Numbered from the stretch's first letter, positions 44,266 through 53,049 are shown. The stretch is DNA of 64,000 bases from Holdemania sp. Marseille-P2844 (GCF_900120005.1 NZ_LT635454.1:216759-280758); one strand, 5' to 3'. Program-made: numbers and translations. Notes: generated by a model not told the origin, from the letters alone.

Positions 44266-46395
44266 ATGAAAGAGAATACAAGCATGGAAGCTTTTCTGGA
44301 CGATTATGGGAAAATTGTAGTCTATTTGTCACAACGGTTTTATAACGGGAAAAGCGACCGGTTTTATCTGGAGCGGCCGCAGGGGGAAGCGACGGCGTGT
44401 CAGATCCGGGAGCTGGAATCGCATGAGAGCTATACGCGGTACACGCTGACCGGCCCGGCCGAAGTCCAGATTGGCGAATCGTTGGAAATTGTGGAGGAAC
44501 ACGGACACCGCGCGGTGCTGCAATACCGCCGGATCGTCCAGACCGCCCGGTTTGATCAGGATTTTGCGTATGAGGGTGAACTGGGGGCGTTCTGTGAGGA
44601 AACTCAGACACGGTTCGCGTTGTGGGCGCCGACGGCTTGCGAGGTGCAGCTGGATCTGCGTTTGGCCGGTAAGCAGGTGCTGGCCGCGATGACGCGGGGG
44701 GAAAAAGGTGTCTGGCGTTTGACGGTAGAGGGGGATTGGGATGGGGGAACCTATCTGTATCAGGTCAAGGTGAACGGCGAGCTTCATCTCAGTCCGGATC
44801 CCTACGCCCTCTCTTCGACTGCCAACGGCCTTCGCAGCGGTTTGGTCAACTGGAAACGGATGGCGCAGATGCCCAATTCCGCACTGCCGCCCTTTACCAG
44901 CTATACCGACGCCGTGATTTATGAATTGAGTGTGCGCGATTTTACTCATCAGGCCCAATGCGGCACCCGCACCCACAGTCAGTACCGCTCGCTGTGCGAG
45001 GTGGGGACGACGCTGCAGGGCAAGCCGACGGGACTGGATTATCTGGCTTCCTTAGGCGTGACGCACGTGCAGCTGATGCCGGTCGCTGATTTTGCGACGG
45101 TCGACGAGGAACATCCGGATCTGTTTTACAACTGGGGCTACGATCCGCTGCAGTACGGCTGTCCGGAAGGCAGCTATGCCAGCGATCCCAACGATCCGCG
45201 CTGCCGGGTGCGCGAACTGAAGCAGCTGGTCGCGACGCTGCATGCGCGCGGACTGCGCGTGAATCTGGACGTCGTGTTCAATCATCACTACGATATCCAG
45301 TTCTCCGCATTCGGCCAGTGCGTGCCCTATTACTATTTCCGCACTACGCCGTCGGGCTTTCTGTCCAACGGTTCCTTCTGCGGCAACGATACGGATTCTC
45401 TGATGCGGATGATGCGCAAGTATATCGTCGATATCGTGTGCCGCTGGATCGAGGTTTACGACGTCGACGGCTTCCGTTTTGACTTGATGGGCATTCATGA
45501 CGTCGACACGATGAACGCTGTCGTGGCGGCCGGCCGCAAGCTGAAGCCGGAGTTAATGGTCTATGGCGAGGGCTGGGATCTGCCGACGGCGCTCAACGAC
45601 GATCTCAAGGCGTGCCAGCGCAACAACGCGAAAATGCCGCAGGTCGCGCATTTCAACGATTATTTCCGCGACGTCGTCAAGGGCAAGACTTCCGATTTCG
45701 ACGTGCAGGCCAAGGGCTATGCGACGGGCAATTTATATCAGGCTCACGATATGCCGTCCGCCCTGTGCGCCAATACGCTGAACAAGGAAATGTATAAGAT
45801 TTACCAACAGCCCTCCCAGAGCATCAACTATGTCGAATGTCATGACAACGCGACGAGCTGGGATAAGATGAAGGATTGCTGCAAGGATGAGGTGCGGGAG
45901 ATCCGCGTCAAGCGTCAGAAGCTGATGATCGCCGTGACGCTGGTCGCCCAGGGCGTGCCGTTTTTGCAGAGCGGTCAGGAATTCTGCCGGACGAAATACG
46001 GCTATCACAATACCTACAATGCGCCGGACAACGTGAACCAGATCGATTGGGAACGCAAGAACCGGCACGAGGAGGTCGTGGAATATACCCGCGACTGTCT
46101 GCGGCTGCGCAAGCTGATCCGTGCGTTCCGCTTTGCCAGCGCCGAAGAAATTGAAAGCCATGTTCATTTTGAAGTGACGGAAGGCCAGATGCTGCTGTAT
46201 CAGCTCAATGATGTGGAAGCCTATGGCGGCTATCAGACGATCAAGGTGTTCTTCAACCCTTCGCCGGCCGTCCAGTATGTCGAGCTGGAGGAAGACTATC
46301 AACAGATCTTCAATGAAGCCGGCCTGCTGACGACGCCGGTCATGGTCCGCAATCTGGCGGTCAATCCGATCACGATGGTGGTCGTCGTCAAATAA
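44266..46395 (+). CDS. pulA: Type I pullulanase (glycogen debranching), intracellular
   Basis: 709 residues, no signal peptide. N-terminal beta domain, CBM48 (~115-200; RFALWAPTACEVQLDL), then GH13_14 barrel with the pullulanase signature YNWGYDPLQYGCPEGSY, VNLDVVFNHHY, nucleophile Asp in DGFRFDLMG, acid Glu in YGEGWD and YVECHDNATSWDK. It removes alpha-1,6 branches from glycogen-derived dextrins, completing degradation with GlgP. GAGGGAACGT upstream. Confidence 0.95.
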   Translation: MKENTSMEAFLDDYGKIVVYLSQRFYNGKSDRFYLERPQGEATACQIRELESHESYTRYTLTGPAEVQIGESLEIVEEHGHRAVLQYRRIVQTARFDQDFAYEGELGAFCEETQTRFALWAPTACEVQLDLRLAGKQVLAAMTRGEKGVWRLTVEGDWDGGTYLYQVKVNGELHLSPDPYALSSTANGLRSGLVNWKRMAQMPNSALPPFTSYTDAVIYELSVRDFTHQAQCGTRTHSQYRSLCEVGTTLQGKPTGLDYLASLGVTHVQLMPVADFATVDEEHPDLFYNWGYDPLQYGCPEGSYASDPNDPRCRVRELKQLVATLHARGLRVNLDVVFNHHYDIQFSAFGQCVPYYYFRTTPSGFLSNGSFCGNDTDSLMRMMRKYIVDIVCRWIEVYDVDGFRFDLMGIHDVDTMNAVVAAGRKLKPELMVYGEGWDLPTALNDDLKACQRNNAKMPQVAHFNDYFRDVVKGKTSDFDVQAKGYATGNLYQAHDMPSALCANTLNKEMYKIYQQPSQSINYVECHDNATSWDKMKDCCKDEVREIRVKRQKLMIAVTLVAQGVPFLQSGQEFCRTKYGYHNTYNAPDNVNQIDWERKNRHEEVVEYTRDCLRLRKLIRAFRFASAEEIESHVHFEVTEGQMLLYQLNDVEAYGGYQTIKVFFNPSPAVQYVELEEDYQQIFNEAGLLTTPVMVRNLAVNPITMVVVVK

Positions 46396-46402
46396 TCTCA
46401 AG

Positions 46403-46432
46403 GCGCGGGCAGCCGCGCTTTTTCGTTTTTGA
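46403..46432 (+). terminator. Terminator after pulA
   Basis: Stem GCGCGG/CCGCGC, GCAG loop, then TTTTTCGTTTTT. Confidence 0.8.
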
Positions 46433-46541
46433 CAATCAGCCGGTCAAAACTGCTTTCCAGACGGATCAGAAACAAGGAGAGCGAAGATGCTGAGATTTTC
46501 ATAAAGAGAGGCGAAGCGGCGGCTTCGTAAGGAGGATAACG

Positions 46542-47285
46542 ATGATTTCAAATGTTCATTCCCATTCCCGCTGGTGCCGGCATGGCCGGGGAACGCTGGA
46601 AGAGTATGTGAAGGAGGGGCTGCGCTGCGGCCTGGAAGAAATGGCGGTGTGCGAGCATGTGGCCAGCGAAGAGCCGATGGGTCCGCGGATGACCTGGGGC
46701 GAAATGCCGGCATTTCTGGCGGAAGCCGATGATGTTATTGGCCGCTATGGCGATCAGATCTCTCTTTTCAAAGCGTTGGAATGCGAATATTTCCCGGAAG
46801 AAATGAATCGGTTTGCCCAGCTGCGCGATCATCAGAATGTGAAGCTGTGGATTCTGGGGCAGCATGAAAGCGCCGATCATCGCTATGATTATTTTGCGAT
46901 GCAGGACCGGGATCGGGAAACGATGCAATATACCGAAGATGTGATCGCCGCACTGAACACCGGATTTTTTCAGCTGCTTGCCCATCCCGATGTGATTATG
47001 GTGAATTACGAGCAGCCGACGCCGCTTCTGCTGGAGTGCATGGATCGGATCTTTGCGGAATGTGAAAAACGGAACGTGGCGGTAGAAATCAACGCGAATG
47101 GCCTGCGTCGCTCGGTTGGCTATCCCAACGCCAAGATCTGGCAGCTCAGCAAGCGCTACAAACTGACGACGATCATCAGTTCGGACGCTCATGATCCGCG
47201 CGATCTGGTCGACGGCGCGGTGCGTCAGGCGGAACAGCTGGCAGTGGACTGGGGAATCACAGTGACACCCAAACTGACGTTTTAA
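46542..47285 (+). CDS. PHP-domain phosphatase (histidinol-phosphatase family)
   Basis: 247 residues. PHP metal motifs: NVHSHSRWCRHGRGT at the N-terminus, CEHV, CEYFPEE, GQHESADHRYD, LAHPDV, and SSDAHDPRDL near the end. The fold hydrolyses phosphomonoesters with a trinuclear metal site. HisK-type histidinol phosphatase is the nearest named function, but no histidine genes are nearby, so the substrate is open. AAGGAGG upstream. Confidence 0.85.
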   Translation: MISNVHSHSRWCRHGRGTLEEYVKEGLRCGLEEMAVCEHVASEEPMGPRMTWGEMPAFLAEADDVIGRYGDQISLFKALECEYFPEEMNRFAQLRDHQNVKLWILGQHESADHRYDYFAMQDRDRETMQYTEDVIAALNTGFFQLLAHPDVIMVNYEQPTPLLLECMDRIFAECEKRNVAVEINANGLRRSVGYPNAKIWQLSKRYKLTTIISSDAHDPRDLVDGAVRQAEQLAVDWGITVTPKLTF

Positions 47286-47347
47286 ACAGGAAGCGAATCC
47301 AGTGAAACAACGCTGTTTCGTGGGATGAGACTGACTTTGCGGCGTGA

Positions 47348-47376
47348 TTGCCAAAGCTGCTGAAACAGTGTATGAT
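47348..47376 (+). promoter_or_regulatory. Promoter of the small ORF-secA operon
   Basis: TTGCCA (47348-47353), 17-nt spacer, TATGAT (47371-47376). Start site near 47383. Confidence 0.72.
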
Positions 47377-47423
47377 TAAACGGATATCAATTTGAAGCGG
47401 AAAGCGAAAGGAGGCGGAAGCCG

Positions 47424-47777
47424 ATGATCCCTGCTTTTTTACGATGGCTGTCGCTGAGCTTCTGCCTGCTTTTATCCTGGGGGATGTTCGCTGTCCCGCA
47501 GACCCGGCTGCCGCAGCCGGCCCTGACGATTCAGACGGAGGCGGCCGGTGAGAAGGAAGCGCAGCTGCAAAGCGCGGAAACGCTGAATAAGAAGAAAACC
47601 ACGGGGCCTTCGACGCCGTTAGCGACCGGCGGTGTTCAGCCGGTCTTGGCTTTGATGCCGGACAGCTTGTGGAACGCCGTGCCGGTGATCGAGCGGGCAG
47701 CGCAGGTGGCAAGACCGAAGATTCTGGCCGTGCCGGTCGGTCGGCTGGCCCCGCCCTTTCCTGTTTGGATCATTTAA
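47424..47777 (+). CDS. Small secreted protein upstream of secA; candidate SecM-like arrest peptide
   Basis: 117 residues; AAGGAGG ends 9 nt before the ATG. N-terminal signal/membrane segment (~8-27: WLSLSFCLLLSWGMFAV, with Arg7 before it), a polar middle rich in Gln, Glu, Lys and Thr, and a C-terminal part with ARPKILAVPVGR followed by LAPPFPVWII and the stop. It matches no enzyme family I know. The features recall SecM of E. coli: a small exported protein with a gene just before secA, whose C-terminal Arg-Ala-Gly-Pro stretch stalls the ribosome when export is slow. Other arrest peptides use Arg-Ala-Pro-Pro. Here Arg-Leu-Ala-Pro-Pro lies 7 codons before the stop. The codons after it form a stem with the secA ribosome site (next entry). 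The gene is convincing; the arrest role is inference. Confidence 0.8.
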   Translation: MIPAFLRWLSLSFCLLLSWGMFAVPQTRLPQPALTIQTEAAGEKEAQLQSAETLNKKKTTGPSTPLATGGVQPVLALMPDSLWNAVPVIERAAQVARPKILAVPVGRLAPPFPVWII

Positions 47778-47797
47778 AAAAGGAAACAAACAGGAGG
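47757..47797 (+). promoter_or_regulatory. Hairpin sequestering the secA Shine-Dalgarno site
   Basis: Left arm 47757-47767 (TTTCCTGTTTG, the Phe-Pro-Val-Trp codons of the upstream gene) pairs with 47787-47797 (CAAACAGGAGG): 11 continuous pairs, two of them G-U. The right arm contains the complete AGGAGG of secA; the upstream stop codon is in the 19-nt loop. Confidence 0.7.
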
Positions 47798-47803
47798 AAA
47801 ATC

Positions 47804-50152
47804 ATGAATCTTTTACAATCACTAAGTCCCGACGGCCGCCAGTTAGCCAAAGCTGAGAAGCTGGCGAAGAAAATTGAAGCGCTGAGCGGGGAATACAAAG
47901 CCTTAAGCGACGCTGAGCTTCAGGCGAAAACCAGCCAGTTCCGCCAGCGCTTAAGCCAGGGCGAAAGCCTGGACGAGCTGCTTCCGGAAGCCTTCGCCAC
48001 TGCGCGCGAAGCGGCTGAACGGGTGATCGGCGAGCGGCCCTATCCCGTCCAGCTGATGGGCGGCGTCCTGCTTCATCAGGGCGATATCGCGGAGATGAAA
48101 ACCGGCGAAGGGAAGACGCTGACCTCAATTCTGCCCGTTTACCTCAACGCGCTGGAGGGCAAAGGCGTGCACGTCGTGACCGTCAACCCCTATCTGGCTC
48201 ACCGCGACGCCCAGTGGATGGGACAAATTTATCAGTTTCTGGGGCTGAGCGTCGGCTGCAACGACCGCACTCTGACTTCAGCGCAGAAGCGCGCGGCGTT
48301 TGCCTGCGACATCACCTATACGACCAACTCCGAGCTGGGCTTCGATTATCTGCGCGACAACATGGTCATGAATCTGGAAAGCCGCGTTCTGCGCGGACTC
48401 CATTTTGCGCTGGTCGATGAAGTCGACTCCGTGCTGGTTGACGAAGCCCGCACGCCGCTGATTATTTCCGGCGCCGGGGAAATGCTGGACAAGCAATATC
48501 TGATGGCCGATCAGTTCGTCAAGGCGCTGCGCAAGGATGAGGTTGAAGTCGATCATCAGGAACGTCAGGTTTATCTGACGGAAAAAGGGATCGTGCACGC
48601 CGAGCGGTTCTTCAAGGTCGCCCATCTCTACGATCACAGCCACGCCGATCTGGTGCATTATATCCAGCAGGCGCTGAAAGCCAATTATGTCATGATGCGC
48701 GATGTCGAATATGTCGTCGAGGACGGCGAAGTGATCATCGTCGATCAGTTCACCGGCCGTAAAATGGAAGGCCGTGAGTTCTCGGATGGGCTGCATCAGG
48801 CGATCCAGGCCAAGGAAGGCGTCGGGATCAAGCAGGAAACCAAGACGCTGGCGACGATTACCTACCAGAATTTTTTCCGCCTGTATGACAAGCTGGCCGG
48901 GATGACCGGTACGGCCAAGACGGAGGAACAGGAATTCTTAAGCATCTACAATATGCGCACAATCGTTGTGCCGACAAACAAGCCGATCGCCCGGATTGAT
49001 TATCCGGACGCGGTCTATAAGACCAAAGGCGAAAAATACGACGCGATCGTGGAAGAAGTCGTCCAGCTGCATGCCCAGGGCCAGCCGGTGTTAGTCGGTA
49101 CCCCCTCGGTGGAAATCAGTGAAATCCTTTCCCGGCGGCTGACGCAGAAAAAGATCCCGCATCCCGTGCTGAACGCGAAGAACCATGCGCAGGAAGCCGA
49201 GATCATCGCCCGGGCCGGGCAGAAGGGCGCGGTCACGATCGCGACGAACATGGCCGGCCGCGGCACCGACATCAAGCTGGGCGAAGGCGTCGTCGAGCTG
49301 GGCGGACTGGCCGTCTTAGGTACGGAACGGCATGAATCCAAGCGGATCGACAACCAGCTGCGCGGCCGTGCGGGCCGTCAGGGCGATCCGGGCTTTTCCC
49401 GTTTCTATGTGTCGATGCAGGATGATTTCATCATTCAGTACGCTTCCGATTTGCAGAAGGAAAGCATTGCGAAGTTCTGCGAGGATAAACTGCCGGCGGA
49501 AAAGCTGCGCAAAACAATCGATCTGATACAGAAGCGCGCCGAGGATCTGCATTACGATTCCCGGAAGCGTGTGCTGGAATATGACGATGTTCTGATGGAA
49601 CAACGCCGGATTATCTTCGGCCAGCGCGATCAGATTCTCATGCAGGACGACTTAAGCGAACTGGTCGGTTCCCTGATGGATCAGGCGGCCGCCAGTCTGG
49701 CCGCGTCCCTGGTGAACGCCAAACGCGCCAATCCTGCGCAATGGGAAACCGTGCTGCAGGAAGCAAGCAAGACCTGGCTGCTCAGCGAAATCGATAAGGA
49801 GCTCGATCAGGCGAAGGACGAGAAGACCCTTCAGGCCATCCTGAAGCAGGAATTCCATCGTCAGCATCAGCTGAAAAAGGATGAAGCGCCCGAACAGATC
49901 GCCCAGCTTGAAAAGATGATCCTGCTTTCCGTGATCGACCATCAGTGGAACGACCACGTTGATTCGATGAACCGTCTGCGCGAGGGCATCTATCTGCGTT
50001 CCTACGCGCAGATCAAACCCGAGGACGCCTACCGTCAGGAAGGCTTTGAGCGCTTTACAAACATGATGGCCAACATTACCGATCAGGTGGTGCTGACGCT
50101 GCTGCACATTCAGAAGCGCGAGCCGCAGCCGCCGGTCAATCCGGAAGCTTAA
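47804..50152 (+). CDS. secA: Protein translocase ATPase SecA, without C-terminal zinc motif
   Basis: 782 residues from ATG 47804; AGGAGG 6 nt upstream. The open frame reaches back to 47669 inside the small gene, but that part has no site and the family begins at MNLLQ. Walker A MKTGEGKT (98-105), DEVDSVLVDEARTPLIISG (key part DEVDSVLVDEA, ~205-215), the PPXD, motor 2 (ATNMAGRGTDIKLG, GRAGRQGDPG), helical scaffold and the C-terminal ISVIDHQWNDHVDSM-like segment are present. SecA drives preproteins through SecYEG. It ends in PQPPVNPEA without the CxCxSGx5CH zinc motif of long SecAs, so it is short for a housekeeping SecA. It could be a SecA2, but no second secA is visible here to compare. Confidence 0.95.
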   Translation: MNLLQSLSPDGRQLAKAEKLAKKIEALSGEYKALSDAELQAKTSQFRQRLSQGESLDELLPEAFATAREAAERVIGERPYPVQLMGGVLLHQGDIAEMKTGEGKTLTSILPVYLNALEGKGVHVVTVNPYLAHRDAQWMGQIYQFLGLSVGCNDRTLTSAQKRAAFACDITYTTNSELGFDYLRDNMVMNLESRVLRGLHFALVDEVDSVLVDEARTPLIISGAGEMLDKQYLMADQFVKALRKDEVEVDHQERQVYLTEKGIVHAERFFKVAHLYDHSHADLVHYIQQALKANYVMMRDVEYVVEDGEVIIVDQFTGRKMEGREFSDGLHQAIQAKEGVGIKQETKTLATITYQNFFRLYDKLAGMTGTAKTEEQEFLSIYNMRTIVVPTNKPIARIDYPDAVYKTKGEKYDAIVEEVVQLHAQGQPVLVGTPSVEISEILSRRLTQKKIPHPVLNAKNHAQEAEIIARAGQKGAVTIATNMAGRGTDIKLGEGVVELGGLAVLGTERHESKRIDNQLRGRAGRQGDPGFSRFYVSMQDDFIIQYASDLQKESIAKFCEDKLPAEKLRKTIDLIQKRAEDLHYDSRKRVLEYDDVLMEQRRIIFGQRDQILMQDDLSELVGSLMDQAAASLAASLVNAKRANPAQWETVLQEASKTWLLSEIDKELDQAKDEKTLQAILKQEFHRQHQLKKDEAPEQIAQLEKMILLSVIDHQWNDHVDSMNRLREGIYLRSYAQIKPEDAYRQEGFERFTNMMANITDQVVLTLLHIQKREPQPPVNPEA

Positions 50153-50180
50153 CTCTCGAAATCATTTCAAAAAATAAAAA

Positions 50181-50230
50181 AGAGAACGGCCGGTTTCCCA
50201 TCTGGAAATTCCGATCCGTTCTCTTTTACG
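50181..50230. terminator. Terminator after secA
   Basis: A-tract, stem AGAGAACGG/CCGTTCTCT around an inner GGTTTCC-like stem, then TTTT. It may serve both directions. Confidence 0.75.
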
Positions 50231-50278
50231 TTGTCTTGACTTAAGCTGACGATCACTTTGCGGCTTTAACCCAGGCGG

Positions 50279-50725
50279 TCATCCCAGCATCGCCGCGTGA
50301 ACCTGGCCTTCGTGGGAATAAATCCGCAGGCAGCTGCCGCCCTCGTCGCTTTTCATAAAGCAGTCGGCGATCACATCGGTTTCCGCATCGGTCCGGGTTT
50401 CGATCACCGTTTCCATGAGTGCCTGCAGCGACGATTTGTCCGTGATCACCCGGTATTCCGCCATTAAGATAAACGTCGGCTTGGATGCCTGCGATCCATC
50501 GAAGTCATAATGCACAGTGTTTAGGCAATCGTCGAAGCTGCGCAGCGCTAATTGCCGATACGGCGGATTCATCATGTGGCGCAGGAAATCATACGCCTTT
50601 TCCTTATCCGGCGCGACGACGCACAGCCGCATCAAACCCGTCACCGCTTCGGGACATTGGGCGAAATCCGCCGCGGCCGGGCGGTAATCCATCATTTCTT
50701 TTAAGGACATGGTTCTTTGAAGCAT
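50279..50725 (-). CDS. Hypothetical protein
   Basis: 148 residues from ATG 50725 (AAAGGAGG upstream; the longer frame adds 67 residues without a site and overlaps the promoter). Mixed alpha/beta, soluble: a MSLKEMMDYRPAAADF start, LMRLCVVAPDKEKAYDFLRHMM, then strands with FILMAEYRVIT and DEGGSCLRIYSHEGQVHAAML. I do not recognise the family. It is divergent from the transglutaminase lipoprotein gene. Confidence 0.6.
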   Translation of the reverse strand: MLQRTMSLKEMMDYRPAAADFAQCPEAVTGLMRLCVVAPDKEKAYDFLRHMMNPPYRQLALRSFDDCLNTVHYDFDGSQASKPTFILMAEYRVITDKSSLQALMETVIETRTDAETDVIADCFMKSDEGGSCLRIYSHEGQVHAAMLG

Positions 50726-50749
50726 GAGTTGCGCCTCCTTTGCGTTCTT

Positions 50750-50755
50750 ATTATA
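50750..50755 (-). promoter_or_regulatory. -10 element of the minus-strand hypothetical gene
   Basis: TATAAT on the minus strand, 25 nt before its ATG; no good -35. Confidence 0.4.
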
Positions 50756-50797
50756 CAAAAATTGAAAGGGAAACGAAAGAAAGAAATCCGCGGGACG

Positions 50798-50806
50798 TGG
50801 TATACT
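50798..50806 (+). promoter_or_regulatory. Extended -10 promoter of the transglutaminase lipoprotein
   Basis: TGG-TATACT, 25 nt before the ATG. Confidence 0.5.
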
Positions 50807-50831
50807 GAAAACGAGAAAGGGGACAGGCGGT

Positions 50832-51749
50832 ATGAAAAAGAAATGGAAATGGCTTTTGGGTTTGTGTTTTATGTTGACAGCCTGTTCCGGAAAGTCGCTT
50901 GCGCTGCCTGATGTTCTGGGCGGCAAGCGGGAAACAGTGACGTTCAGCGATTCGCTTTATCGCCCTGATCAGGAATTTGAAAAGATCAGCTGCGACGTCC
51001 GTGAAGGATGTTATGCCGTGGACAGCGAGATGGAAGCAGGACTGCTGATCGGCAATCTTGTCCGCAGCGGCCAGCGGGAAGCCGCGATCGTCGCGAATGA
51101 GGATCTGGATCTGGATAAAATTTTCATCTATGCCTTAGCGCTGTCGCCTTCGACCTTTGAAGCCCAGTACACGCAGCGGCGGATGATGAATGGCACGCGC
51201 CGCACGATCTTCACAGTCACGATGGAGGATGAACAGCAGCTGCAGCGAAACCGCGTTCAGGCCCGCCGCATCGTGGAAGAAAACGTGAGTGCGGAAATGG
51301 ATCAGACGGAAACGATCCGCGTGCTCCACGACTGGCTGGTGCTGCATACCCAATACGACGAGGAAGCCGTCGCCTTGAATGAAGAAGAACGCCGTCAGAG
51401 TCTTGCTTTCCGCGCCTCCGGCGTCTTTGAGCGGGGGAAGGCGACCTGTTCAGGTTATATGGAAGCGATGGATCTGCTTCTGGAGGCTGCCGGGATCGGC
51501 TCCATCCGTGTTTTCAGCAACACGATGGATCACGCCTGGAATCTGGTCAGTCTGGATGGGGAAATGCGTTACCTCGACGCGACGTTTGACGATCCGGTGC
51601 CGGATCAGCCCGGCCGGGTGATGTACGACTTTTTTCTGATCGAGCCGGATACGCTGAAACAACGGGGGAAATACGAATTCGACCCGGCCACGCCGACGAC
51701 GATTTCCCAGACGGAATACGAAGCCTTTTTCAATTATTGTCTGCGGTGA
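50832..51749 (+). CDS. Lipoprotein with a transglutaminase-like domain
   Basis: 305 residues. Lipoprotein signal KKWKWLLGLCFMLTAC with Cys18. The C-terminal half carries a transglutaminase-core triad: Cys in RGKATCSGYMEAMDLLL, His in TMDHAWNLV and Asp in RYLDATFDDP, preceded by VLHDWLVLHTQYDE. In bacteria this fold is usually a cysteine protease or peptidoglycan/pseudomurein-type amidase rather than a cross-linker. It is placed on the outer face of the membrane; substrate unknown. Confidence 0.87.
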   Translation: MKKKWKWLLGLCFMLTACSGKSLALPDVLGGKRETVTFSDSLYRPDQEFEKISCDVREGCYAVDSEMEAGLLIGNLVRSGQREAAIVANEDLDLDKIFIYALALSPSTFEAQYTQRRMMNGTRRTIFTVTMEDEQQLQRNRVQARRIVEENVSAEMDQTETIRVLHDWLVLHTQYDEEAVALNEEERRQSLAFRASGVFERGKATCSGYMEAMDLLLEAAGIGSIRVFSNTMDHAWNLVSLDGEMRYLDATFDDPVPDQPGRVMYDFFLIEPDTLKQRGKYEFDPATPTTISQTEYEAFFNYCLR

Positions 51750-51752
51750 AAA

Positions 51753-51778
51753 GCACGGTTGCGCCGTGTCTTTTTTTG
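51753..51778 (+). terminator. Terminator after the transglutaminase lipoprotein
   Basis: Stem GCACGG/CCGTGT, TTGCG loop, C and seven T. Confidence 0.75.
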
Positions 51779-51784
51779 GTTTAG

Positions 51785-51812
51785 TGGACAAGCCTGAAAG
51801 AGGTGATATACT
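51785..51812 (+). promoter_or_regulatory. Promoter of nagA
   Basis: TGGACA (51785-51790), 16-nt spacer, TATACT (51807-51812). Confidence 0.5.
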
Positions 51813-51840
51813 GAAGCTAAAGAAAAAGTGGAGGTACAAA

Positions 51841-52950
51841 ATGATCATTCAAAGCACTCACGTCTGGATTCATGATTGTCTTCAGCCCGCTCAGCTGGAA
51901 ATCGCCGACGGACTCATTCAAGCGGTTTTGCCCTATGGGGAAAAACAGCCGGATCACGATTATCAGGATCTGTGGATTCTTCCGGGATTCATTGATATTC
52001 ACACGCACGGCTGGAACCGCTGCGAGGCGGGCAAACCGACGCTGGAAGCGATGCGCCGCTGGCAGAAGCACATGCCGGAAGAAGGCGTAACCGCGTTTCT
52101 CGCAACCACCGCGACGCAGAGCCAGCGCCAGAACGAACAAGCCCTGCCGGTTCTTAGAGAAGCGATCGAAGCCCCGGGGGAAGGGGCGGAAATCCTGGGC
52201 ATCAATATGGAAGGCAATTTCATTTCGCATCAGTTTCATGGTGCGCAGGATCTTTGCACGATCGTTAAACCCGATCCGGAGGTTCTGCTTCACTATCAGG
52301 ATTTAGCCGGCGGACATATCATGACGGTGACCTGCGCTGTTGAGTTTGACGAGGATTATGCGTTTGTTAAAACGGCCGCAGCGCATCATATCCGCGTTTC
52401 CTGCGGCCACAGCGGCGCCAGCTTTGATCAGGTCAAGGACGCCGTCGCCGCCGGAGCTACCGGCATTACACACTGCGGCAACGGCATGCGCCCCTTCCAT
52501 CACCGCAATCCCGGAATTTTCGGCGCAGCCTTGAATCTGGACGAACTCTACGCTGAGGTGATCGGCGACGGAATTCATGTGCATTTTGAAACGGCACATC
52601 TGATCGGAACGATGAAAGGCGCGGATAAACTGATCCTGGTCACGGATTCCGCTGAATGCAAGGATGATCCGGCGGCGGAGCAGTACAGCCGGGAAGGCGC
52701 GTTCCGGCTGCCGGACGGGACTTTATTCGGCTCTGCTTTATATGTGAATCAGGGCGTGGATAACCTGCATCGCAAAGCCCGGCTGCCGTTGGTAACGGCG
52801 ATTCATGCGGCGACGATCAACCCTGCGCGCTATTTGGGGGTCGCTGAGCGCAAAGGCTCACTGGAGACGGGAAAGGATGCGGATCTGGTCGTCTGCGATG
52901 AAAACATTCAGCTAAAAGCAGTGTACTGCAAGGGGGTTCGTCAGGCTTGA
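51841..52950 (+). CDS. nagA: N-acetylglucosamine-6-phosphate deacetylase
   Basis: 369 residues from ATG 51841 (TGGAGGT upstream). Amidohydrolase barrel: PGFIDIHTHG, metal Glu in NMEGNF, His in SCGHSGA and THCGNGM, a Pro-Phe-His (MRPFHHRNPG) and catalytic Asp in LVTDSAEC. It deacetylates GlcNAc-6-P from wall recycling or dietary amino sugars. nagB is not next to it. Confidence 0.93.
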   Translation: MIIQSTHVWIHDCLQPAQLEIADGLIQAVLPYGEKQPDHDYQDLWILPGFIDIHTHGWNRCEAGKPTLEAMRRWQKHMPEEGVTAFLATTATQSQRQNEQALPVLREAIEAPGEGAEILGINMEGNFISHQFHGAQDLCTIVKPDPEVLLHYQDLAGGHIMTVTCAVEFDEDYAFVKTAAAHHIRVSCGHSGASFDQVKDAVAAGATGITHCGNGMRPFHHRNPGIFGAALNLDELYAEVIGDGIHVHFETAHLIGTMKGADKLILVTDSAECKDDPAAEQYSREGAFRLPDGTLFGSALYVNQGVDNLHRKARLPLVTAIHAATINPARYLGVAERKGSLETGKDADLVVCDENIQLKAVYCKGVRQA

Positions 52951-52987
52951 TAAGCAGTTTTCCCACTGCCTAAGATAATTCAAAGAG

Positions 52988-53037
52988 AACCGGAAAAGAC
53001 GGCCTTGCCTAAAAGGATTCATTTCCGGTTTTTTTAT
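52988..53037 (+). terminator. Terminator after nagA
   Basis: Stem AACCGGAAA/TTTCCGGTT with a 25-nt loop and T-tract. Confidence 0.8.
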
Positions 53038-53049
53038 TCATTTTCCGGA

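Noticed and set aside
47669-47803. N-terminal extension of secA
   Set aside because: In-frame but overlaps the small secreted gene, has no ribosome site, and SecA family members begin at the MNLLQ-type start.
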